The notes under the pieces are model-generated. The model ran no database searches. It was given only the letters and a program-made list of their open reading frames with translations, and was not told the origin of the DNA. Positions 1-4,286 of a stretch of DNA of 5,978 nucleotides are shown here, in pieces; position 1 is the stretch's first letter, and every line of letters starts with the position of its first letter. The stretch spans positions 1 through 5,978 of the forward strand of contig JASHWZ010000196.1 of the NCBI GenBank assembly GCA_030043865.1. Reading direction: 5' to 3'. The translations under genes and the position numbers were made by a program. Source of the DNA: Thermoplasmata archaeon (GTDB taxonomy: Archaea; Thermoplasmatota; Thermoplasmata; Lutacidiplasmatales; UBA184).

Positions 1-675
1 CACCACGGCTTTCGCCCGGTCGCCGAGGTCGAGGTCGGTGCTCGACGCGTACAGTTGCTGCACCGGGCCGAGCCCGGGCGCGCTGTACACCTCCTCGGTG
101 ACCAGGAGCTGAGTGTGGGCACCGGCCCGGACCGAACGCCGCACCGAGATCGCCTCGTGGGGCGCCGATAGGACCGTGAGGTCCTGGACCCGGATCGGGT
201 CCGCGAGCCCGTCCGGCACTTCGAGCGCGTACCCGCGGTTAAGGAGCGTCGTCGCCAGGGCGGCCAGCTTGTCCGTCGGCTCCTCCGCTCCCCGAAGGAA
301 CCGAGCTATCTCCTCGGGCGGTCCGCTCCAGATCTCCGCGAGCGACCGGATCCGGACCCCGCGCGACTCAAGGTCGGATGGTAGGTCGATCCGCGTCCCG
401 GAGCCATCGTGAACAACCCGGACCGCCCCCGGGATTGCAGGCGGGAGCGAGACCGGCGCCGTCCGGAGCTCCGGCTCGATGCCCGAGAGGTCGACGTTCG
501 AGAAGTAGCCGTATCCGCGGAACAGCGGGTTCGGCTCGATCGGAAGACGGAGGAATCGCTCGTACGAGTCGGCCCGCTCCTTCGCAAATCCTGCGGGGTC
601 CGCGACCGCTTCCGACAGATGTCGCACCTGATCGGGCGACACCCATTGGTCGAACCGGGGGACGGCGCTCGCCAT
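1..675 (-). CDS. sufD: SufD/SufB-family Fe-S cluster assembly protein, N-terminal part (runs off left edge)
   Basis: An open frame of 225 codons reads from the ATG at 675-673 to the left edge without a stop, so only the N-terminal half of the protein is here. It begins MASAVPRFDQWVSP. Residues about 1-90 form a helical N-terminal region containing YERFLRLPIEPNPLF, which resembles the 'YE.LPLP' region of SufD. Around residues 136-155 is DKLAALATTLLNRGYALEVP, matching the SufD pattern of an 'AALN...G..L.VP' turn before the beta-helix. Residues 172-198 (HEAISVRRSVRAGAHTQLL and on) resemble the start of the SufB/SufD beta-helix core. In the family, SufB and SufD form a complex with the ATPase SufC that assembles Fe-S clusters in the cytoplasm. 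SufB is the main alternative, since archaeal members are divergent and the C-terminal half is missing. The start is supported by a TATA box about 26 bases upstream, giving a leaderless mRNA. The gene is divergent from the SufU-type gene. Confidence 0.8.
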   Translation of the reverse strand, partial: MASAVPRFDQWVSPDQVRHLSEAVADPAGFAKERADSYERFLRLPIEPNPLFRGYGYFSNVDLSGIEPELRTAPVSLPPAIPGAVRVVHDGSGTRIDLPSDLESRGVRIRSLAEIWSGPPEEIARFLRGAEEPTDKLAALATTLLNRGYALEVPDGLADPIRVQDLTVLSAPHEAISVRRSVRAGAHTQLLVTEEVYSAPGLGPVQQLYASSTDLDLGDRAKAVV

Positions 676-682
676 CGCATTT

Positions 683-698
683 ACACACGCGGATGTGT
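683..698. promoter_or_regulatory. Short inverted repeat between TATA box and start of the SufD-family gene
   Basis: ACACA, a 6-base spacer, then TGTGT. It lies between the minus-strand TATA box and the start codon at 675, touching the box. A protein bound here would block transcription initiation, so it is a candidate operator. The arms are only 5 bp, so chance is possible. Confidence 0.25.
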
Positions 699-705
699 TT
701 ATAAG
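698..705 (-). promoter_or_regulatory. Archaeal TATA box for the SufD-family gene
   Basis: The minus strand reads CTTATAAA here. Its centre lies about 26 bases before the A of the ATG at 675, the usual TATA-to-transcription-start distance in archaea, so the transcript probably starts at or very near the start codon (leaderless). No Shine-Dalgarno sequence precedes the ATG, in agreement. Confidence 0.6.
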
Positions 706-769
706 AAATGCTCCCCGGGCGCTCGAATTCCGGCCGACCGTGGACGCCGGCGCTCGCCGCCGTCTCCGA

Positions 770-776
770 TTTATAC
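770..776 (+). promoter_or_regulatory. Archaeal TATA box for the SufU-type gene
   Basis: TTTATAC, an AT-rich island in GC-rich surroundings, centred about 39 bases before the ATG at 812. Transcription would start near 799, leaving a leader of roughly 12 bases that contains a weak AGGA (801-804) at Shine-Dalgarno spacing. The position also rules out the in-frame ATG at 695, which lies upstream of this box. Confidence 0.55.
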
Positions 777-811
777 GGTGCGCCGGTTCGTTCGGTCGTC
801 AGGATCCAACG

Positions 812-1201
812 ATGGCCTACGACATGTACCAGGAGGTGATCCTCCAGCACTACCGGGCCCCCCGGAACTTCGGCCCGCTCGACGGCGCGACCTTGGTCGG
901 AGAGGAATCGAACCCCCTGTGCGGCGACCACATCACGCTGCGCCTCAAGGTCGACCCGGCGTCGAAGCGGATCGAGGAAGTTCGCTTCCAAGGCGACGGC
1001 TGCGCGATCAGCGTCGCGAGCACGTCGATGCTGACGGAACGTCTCGCCGGGAAGACGCTCGATGAGGCGGCACAGTTGACGCGCGACGACGTCCTGAAGA
1101 CGCTCGGGATCCCCCTCTCTCCCGTGCGGGTCAAGTGTGCGCTCACCGGCTTCACCGCGCTCGGGCACGCCCTGCATCCGGTCGCGACGGCCCGGTCGTG
1201 A
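812..1201 (+). CDS. sufU: SufU/IscU-type Fe-S scaffold or sulfur-transfer protein
   Basis: A 129-residue protein of the NifU N-terminal-domain (IscU/SufU) family. It begins MAYDMYQEVILQHYRAPRN, typical of SufU. The three conserved cysteines and the aspartate are present: C37 and D39 in NPLCGDH, C64 in GDGCAIS, and C109 in RVKCAL. In the family these residues bind zinc or a nascent Fe-S cluster, and the protein accepts sulfur from a cysteine desulfurase or acts as a scaffold. The residue before the last cysteine is lysine (K108), as in SufU, where IscU has histidine. The spacing from C64 to C109 (45 residues) is close to IscU and lacks the roughly 20-residue insertion of bacterial SufU. An in-frame ATG at 695 would add 39 residues unlike the family and lies upstream of the TATA box at 770, so 812 is preferred. 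The gene is divergent from the SufD-family gene, consistent with a SUF locus. The symbol is by family resemblance. A scaffold role rather than sulfur transfer is equally possible. Confidence 0.85.
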   Translation: MAYDMYQEVILQHYRAPRNFGPLDGATLVGEESNPLCGDHITLRLKVDPASKRIEEVRFQGDGCAISVASTSMLTERLAGKTLDEAAQLTRDDVLKTLGIPLSPVRVKCALTGFTALGHALHPVATARS

Positions 1202-1205
1202 TGGC

Positions 1206-1222
1206 CCCGGCGTGACGCCGGG
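1206..1222 (+). terminator. GC-rich hairpin just after the SufU-type gene
   Basis: CCCGGCG, loop TGA, CGCCGGG: a perfect 7-bp stem starting four bases after the stop codon. There is no T-run after it, so it is not a classic terminator. It could stabilise the mRNA 3' end or be a chance product of GC-rich sequence. Confidence 0.2.
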
Positions 1223-1247
1223 CGCCGCCCGCTCCCGCGAACGACCT

Positions 1248-1255
1248 CTTTAATA
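1248..1255 (+). promoter_or_regulatory. Archaeal TATA box for the ferredoxin-radical SAM operon
   Basis: CTTTAATA, the only AT-rich stretch between the SufU-type gene and the ferredoxin. Transcription would start near 1278, downstream of the in-frame GTG at 1267 and about 34 bases before the GTG at 1312. It therefore decides the ferredoxin start in favour of 1312. Confidence 0.5.
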
Positions 1256-1311
1256 GCCCGCCTCGGGTGGAACCGGTCGGCGGCGGTCGTCGCCGCACGG
1301 GGCGGTCGAGC

Positions 1312-1512
1312 GTGGTCGAGATCGATCCGGACGTCTGCGTGCTGTGCGGGCTCTGCACGGGCGTCTGCCCCCCGAACGCGATGGAACTGACCCCGACCCG
1401 CCTCGAGATCCTTCCGAACTGCACCGACTGCGGTTGGTGCGTCCCGTACTGTCCCGTGGGAGCGATCTCGGGGGGCCGGCCGGTCCGACGGAGGCCGCGG
1501 CGCGATGACTGA
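1312..1512 (+). CDS. Small ferredoxin with two [4Fe-4S] motifs
   Basis: A 66-residue protein with two complete cluster motifs: CVLCGLCTGVCPPNAM (C9, C12, C15, C19) and CTDCGWCVPYCPVGAI (C37, C40, C43, C47). Each follows CxxCxxCxxxCP, so two [4Fe-4S] clusters are expected, as in small clostridial-type ferredoxins, which carry low-potential electrons in the cytoplasm. The C-terminal tail after residue 54 is Arg-rich (RPVRRRPRRDD). The GTG at 1312 is chosen because the upstream GTG at 1267 would lie between the TATA box (1248-1255) and the expected transcription start. GGCGGT at 1301-1306, one mismatch from GGAGGT, gives a weak ribosome binding site five bases before it. The stop codon overlaps the start of the downstream radical SAM gene by 8 bases, so the two are very probably co-transcribed and co-translated. 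A dedicated electron donor to that enzyme is the natural inference, not proved. Confidence 0.88.
   Translation: MVEIDPDVCVLCGLCTGVCPPNAMELTPTRLEILPNCTDCGWCVPYCPVGAISGGRPVRRRPRRDD
1490..1494 (+). promoter_or_regulatory. Ribosome binding site of the radical SAM gene
   Basis: GGAGG inside the 3' end of the ferredoxin gene, ten bases before the ATG at 1505. It supports that start and translation coupled to the upstream gene. Confidence 0.45.
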
Positions 1513-2944
1513 TCGGGCGACCTCGCCCCGCACGGCACCGCGCGTGCTCCTCGTCGACCCGTACGTCGCGCGCGAGGACCCGATGGAGCGGAAGTTCGTC
1601 GAGCTGTACCCGTCGCTCGGTCTCCTTACGCTCGGCGCCTACCTTCGGTCGCACGGGCTCGACGTCGCGATGGTGGACCTCACGTTCGCTCGCGACGCGC
1701 GCCCGGTGACCACCGACCTGCGGAGGTCCCGGCCCGAAGTCGTCGGAGTGCACACAAAGACCCTCACGCACGACCGGGCGTTCGAGGTCGCGGCCCGTGC
1801 GAAGGCGGAGGGCGCGTTCGCCGTGGCCGGCGGGCCCGACGCGGCCACGCGCCCCATGCACTACCTGGACGGGGGGTTCGACGCGGTCGTGCCGGGCGAG
1901 GGCGAGGGAGCGCTCGTCGACCTCGCCCGTCGGGTTTCTCGTGGGGAGGACGCGGCGGGCGTTCCCGGGACGGTCGTCCGCCGCGGGGGTCGGCTCGTCC
2001 GGGGACCGGCGCGACCGTTCCTCCGCGACCTCGACGCCCTACCACTCCCCGCGTGGGACCTCGTCGACATGGAGCAGTACCTCGGTAGCTGGCAGCGCTC
2101 GACCGGGGAGCGCCGCGCGGCGGTCCTCACGTCGCGCGGCTGCCCGTTCGATTGCTCGTGGTGCTCGAAGCCGACGTTCGGCCGGACGTTCCGGCAGCAG
2201 TCCCCGGAGCGGGTCGTCGCCGAACTGCGAGCGCTCCAGGAGCGGTACCGGGTCGACTACGTCCGGTTCTGCGACGACGTGTTCGGCGTCTCCCGCGCCT
2301 GGATCGACCGGCTGCTCACGCTCCTCGAGGAAGAGGGTCTCCAACTCAAGTGGGAGTGCCTCGCGCGCGTCGACCTGCTGAAACCGGATCTTCTGAAGCG
2401 CATGCGGGCCGCCGGACTCGAGCGGGTGTACGTCGGGGTCGAGTCCGGTAGCCAGAAGATGCTCGACCTGATGAACCGCGGCACCCGGCTCGCCCAGGTC
2501 GAGCGGACGGCGGACGCGTTGCGACGGGAAGGGGTGCGGCAGTTCTGGTTCCTGATGCTCGGCTACCCCGGTGAGACGCTCGAGGACATCGAGGCGACCC
2601 TCCGGCTGTTCCGCCGGTTTAGCCCGGAGGAGTACTCCGTCTCGATCGCCGTCCCGGTGCCGGGGACCCGATTCTATGCGAGCGTGAAGGACCGTCTCAC
2701 CGGGCGGTCCCGCCGGCCACGGCGCAACGGGGGCCGAAGCCTGCTCTACGAGGCCGCGTACCCCGAGGTCCTGTACCGATGGGAGCAGGCGCGGTTCGGG
2801 CTCGAGGCGGCGCTCGGCAAGGCCCGCGCCCGGATCTCCCCGCGCGTCGTCGAGCGGATCGGGCACGTCGCCGACCGGTTCCACGAGAAGGTCGCGACGC
2901 CGCTCCTCGTCGGAAAGCGGCCCCCGGCCCGCGCGGCGCCGTAG
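1505..2944 (+). CDS. B12-binding-domain radical SAM enzyme, substrate unknown
   Basis: A 479-residue protein with the two-domain plan of cobalamin-dependent (class B type) radical SAM enzymes. Residues about 12-160 form a Rossmann-like B12-binding domain: RVLLVDPY at 13-20, PSLGLLTLGAYLRSHG at 36-51, AVAGGPDAATRP at 106-117 and VVPGEGEGAL at 128-137. The DxHxxG motif of methionine-synthase-type domains is absent, as in many radical SAM relatives, so cobalamin would bind without a protein histidine ligand. Residues about 205-395 form the radical SAM barrel: the cluster motif CPFDCSWC (C213, C217, C220), FCDDVFGVSR at 255-264, YVGVESGSQKMLDLMNRG at 309-326 and YPGET at 354-358. The last 80 residues are basic and unassigned. 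Such enzymes perform methylations, ring closures or other radical C-C chemistry. In archaea some modify membrane tetraether lipids, but nothing here fixes the substrate. The ATG overlaps the ferredoxin stop by 8 bases with a GGAGG upstream, so the pair probably works together. Confidence 0.87.
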   Translation: MTDRATSPRTAPRVLLVDPYVAREDPMERKFVELYPSLGLLTLGAYLRSHGLDVAMVDLTFARDARPVTTDLRRSRPEVVGVHTKTLTHDRAFEVAARAKAEGAFAVAGGPDAATRPMHYLDGGFDAVVPGEGEGALVDLARRVSRGEDAAGVPGTVVRRGGRLVRGPARPFLRDLDALPLPAWDLVDMEQYLGSWQRSTGERRAAVLTSRGCPFDCSWCSKPTFGRTFRQQSPERVVAELRALQERYRVDYVRFCDDVFGVSRAWIDRLLTLLEEEGLQLKWECLARVDLLKPDLLKRMRAAGLERVYVGVESGSQKMLDLMNRGTRLAQVERTADALRREGVRQFWFLMLGYPGETLEDIEATLRLFRRFSPEEYSVSIAVPVPGTRFYASVKDRLTGRSRRPRRNGGRSLLYEAAYPEVLYRWEQARFGLEAALGKARARISPRVVERIGHVADRFHEKVATPLLVGKRPPARAAP

Positions 2945-2954
2945 CGCGCCCCGC

Positions 2955-3074
2955 TCAGCTCCGGCCCGTCCTCGGATGGATCGGGCACGACCGCCCGAGC
3001 CGGCAGAACCGGCACTTTTCCGGGGGGACGGGCGGGATCGGTTTTCGCAGCCGTCCGTATTTCCGGCGGGGCAT
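2955..3074 (-). CDS. Candidate small protein with CxxC-x5-CxxH zinc-site-like motif
   Basis: A 39-codon ORF from the ATG at 3074-3072 to the TGA at 2957-2955. The product starts MPRRKYGRLRKPIPPVPP, a basic, proline-rich leader, and continues with CRFCRLGRSCPIHP, giving C21, C24, C30 and H33. This CxxC-x5-CxxH arrangement would suit a single zinc ion. The remaining residues (RTGRS) are basic. I do not recognise the family. Points in favour: an in-frame TAG lies only five codons upstream with no other start between, so the ORF opens exactly at this ATG; most third codon positions are G or C like the neighbours; and the gene fits neatly, ending 10 bases from the convergent radical SAM stop and diverging from the aldo/keto reductase. 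Points against: it is short, has no Shine-Dalgarno sequence and only a weak TATA candidate, and GC-rich DNA often yields open frames. A nucleic-acid or protein-binding role would be speculation. Confidence 0.42.
   Translation of the reverse strand: MPRRKYGRLRKPIPPVPPEKCRFCRLGRSCPIHPRTGRS
2981..3019 (+). terminator. Tandem hairpins with T4, possible terminator of the ferredoxin-radical SAM operon
   Basis: Two adjacent perfect hairpins lie 37 bases after the radical SAM stop: TCGGGC/GCCCGA (2981-2998, 6-base loop) and GCCGG/CCGGC (2999-3013, loop CAGAA), followed by ACTTTT to 3019. Stem plus short T-run is consistent with transcription termination. The same bases also lie inside a candidate small minus-strand gene, so the structure may instead be a by-product of its coding sequence. 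Confidence 0.3.
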
Positions 3075-3078
3075 CGCG

Positions 3079-3103
3079 CGGTCGAAGCCCTACGCTTCGA
3101 CCG
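3079..3103. repeat. Perfect palindrome with 10-bp arms in the divergent intergenic region
   Basis: CGGTCGAAGC, five-base loop CCTAC, GCTTCGACCG. It sits five bases before the ATG of the small minus-strand ORF and about 75 bases before the aldo/keto reductase start. It may be an operator shared by the two divergent genes, a leader hairpin of the small ORF's mRNA, or a transcription-stop structure for the upstream operon. The perfect match of both arms makes pure chance unlikely, but there is no second copy in the window to confirm a binding motif. Confidence 0.5.
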
Positions 3104-3110
3104 TATTCAG
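3103..3110 (-). promoter_or_regulatory. Weak TATA-like box for the small minus-strand ORF
   Basis: The minus strand reads CTGAATAC, centred about 32 bases before the ATG at 3074, which would leave a leader of about six bases. The match to an archaeal TATA box is poor, and the first base overlaps the palindrome, so a repressor there could cover it. Confidence 0.18.
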
Positions 3111-3150
3111 GGTGACGGTCGGGTTCTCTCCTCCGGGGCGCTTGGGCGAC

Positions 3151-3158
3151 CTTTTGAA
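3151..3158 (+). promoter_or_regulatory. TATA-like box for the aldo/keto reductase
   Basis: CTTTTGAA, an AT-rich island centred about 26 bases before the GTG at 3180. This spacing predicts a leaderless transcript beginning at the start codon, and supports 3180 over the in-frame ATG at 2976. Confidence 0.42.
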
Positions 3159-3179
3159 GCCGAAGGGCCCGTACCCCCC

Positions 3180-4286
3180 GTGGCGTTGCGGGACGGCCTC
3201 GCGACCACGACCGGCACGGAGCGGTTCCGCGCCCGCGCGGTCGAGCGGCGCCACCTTCCGGAGAGCCACTTCCGCGCGGCCCCCGGGGGACTCGCGGTCA
3301 GCTCCCTCGGGCTCGGCACGTACATCGGGCCGCCGGATGCGCCGACCGACCTCGCGGTCGAGCACTCGGTCGCCGTCTGCGTCACCTCCGGCCGGGTGAA
3401 CGTGGTCGACACGGCGATCAACTACCGTCATCAGCGGGCGGAGCGGAGCGTGGGACGGGCGCTCGCCCGCCTGTTCGAGAAGGGAGAGGTCGGGCGGGAG
3501 GAGGTGTTCGTCGCGACCAAGAGCGGCTACCTCGCCCCTGACGCGGAATCGAAGCTCGGCCCGGACGAGTGGGTGCGCCAGGAGCTCGTCCGTCCCGGCG
3601 TTCTTCGACCGTCCGAGGTCGTCGACGACTGCCACGCCATGACGCCGCGGTACCTCGCCGACCAGTTCGACCGCAGCCGGCGGAACCTCGGGCTCGAGGC
3701 GGTCGACCTGCTCTACCTGCACAACGGGCCGGATGCCCAGCTCCCGGTCGTCGGACGGGAGGAGTTCGAACGTCGGCTCGAGAGCGCGTTCGGGTTCTAC
3801 GAGGAGATGCGGCGGAAGGGCGTCCTGGGGGCGTACGGGATCGCGACGTGGGACTGCCTGCGCATCCCGCGGGCCGAGGCCGGGTACTTCTCGCTCGCCT
3901 CCGCCGTCCGGATCGCCGAGAAGGTCGGCGGGCCGTCGCACGGGTTCCGGTTCATCCAGTTCCCGTTCAATCTCGCGATGCCCGAGGCCGCCGCCGTTCA
4001 CAATCAGCTCGTCGCGGAGGAGCGCCTGACGCTGTTCGAAGCGGCCCAACGGCTCGGGGTCGCCTGCTTCACGAGCGTTCCCCTCCTGCAGGGCCAGCTC
4101 GCGCGCGCGGGACCGAAGCGCCACGGGCTCACCGCCGCGCAGACGGCGCTCCAGTTCGCCCGGTCCGCCCCCGGCACGTTGGGGCCCTTGATCGGCCAGA
4201 AGAGCTCGGAGCACCTCGCCGAGAACCTCGAGGTCGCCGCGCTCCCGCCGTGGGACCCCGCCGGGTTCCGCGACGTGCTAACCTAG
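3180..4286 (+). CDS. Aldo/keto reductase
   Basis: A 368-residue NAD(P)H-dependent oxidoreductase of the aldo/keto reductase superfamily, predicted to be cytoplasmic. Numbering from the GTG at 3180, all four catalytic residues are visible: D77 in VVDTAIN, Y82 in NYRHQ, K114 in VATKSGY and H181 in LLYLHNGPD. VSSLGLGTYIG at 40-50 is the usual first strand, and IGQKSSEHLAENLEVA at 338-353 matches the C-terminal cofactor-binding 'IG..S.EH..EN' motif. The spacing from K114 to H181 is longer than in classic members (about 33), because of a segment containing LGPDEWVRQELVRPGVLRPS and CHAMTPRYLADQFDRS. This points to a less-studied subfamily whose substrate I cannot name. The GTG is chosen because a TATA-like box lies 26 bases upstream; the in-frame ATG at 2976 would add 68 residues encoded by the intergenic hairpin region. 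There is no Shine-Dalgarno sequence. The 3' end overlaps that of rad50 by nine bases in convergent orientation. Confidence 0.88.
   Translation: MALRDGLATTTGTERFRARAVERRHLPESHFRAAPGGLAVSSLGLGTYIGPPDAPTDLAVEHSVAVCVTSGRVNVVDTAINYRHQRAERSVGRALARLFEKGEVGREEVFVATKSGYLAPDAESKLGPDEWVRQELVRPGVLRPSEVVDDCHAMTPRYLADQFDRSRRNLGLEAVDLLYLHNGPDAQLPVVGREEFERRLESAFGFYEEMRRKGVLGAYGIATWDCLRIPRAEAGYFSLASAVRIAEKVGGPSHGFRFIQFPFNLAMPEAAAVHNQLVAEERLTLFEAAQRLGVACFTSVPLLQGQLARAGPKRHGLTAAQTALQFARSAPGTLGPLIGQKSSEHLAENLEVAALPPWDPAGFRDVLT

Noticed and set aside
695..811. Upstream ATG giving the SufU-type protein a 39-residue N-terminal extension
   Set aside because: It lies upstream of the TATA box at 770-776, and the extension is unlike the family, whose members start with the MAYDMYQE-like sequence.
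831..842. AGGAGGTGATCC, a perfect match to the 16S rRNA anti-Shine-Dalgarno sequence
   Set aside because: It encodes the conserved Gln-Glu-Val-Ile of the SufU-type protein, and I see no gene start at the right distance downstream. It is a coincidence of coding.
368..1177. A 269-codon minus-strand open frame spanning the SufU-type gene and the divergent promoter region
   Set aside because: It crosses both TATA boxes, is antisense to the SufU-type gene and is out of frame with the SufD-family gene. The product shows no family features.
1267..1311. Upstream GTG start for the ferredoxin
   Set aside because: It would fall between the TATA box and the expected transcription start, and adds a Gly/Arg-rich stretch not seen in small ferredoxins.
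2039..2884. A 281-codon minus-strand open frame opposite the radical SAM gene
   Set aside because: Antisense to a gene with unmistakable radical SAM motifs; composition is that of a shadow frame.
2976..3179. Upstream ATG giving the aldo/keto reductase 68 extra residues
   Set aside because: The extension covers hairpins and the TATA-like box, has no family features, and a leaderless GTG start at 3180 fits better.
2945..3179. Possible structured RNA gene (tRNA, box C/D or H/ACA type) in the hairpin-rich spacer
   Set aside because: No tRNA T-arm and cloverleaf, no box C and D pair, and no H/ACA-like layout could be made out. The hairpins are better described individually.
3090..4214. A 374-codon minus-strand open frame opposite the aldo/keto reductase
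   Set aside because: No recognisable motif, and the plus strand encodes a complete catalytic tetrad. It is a GC-rich antisense shadow.
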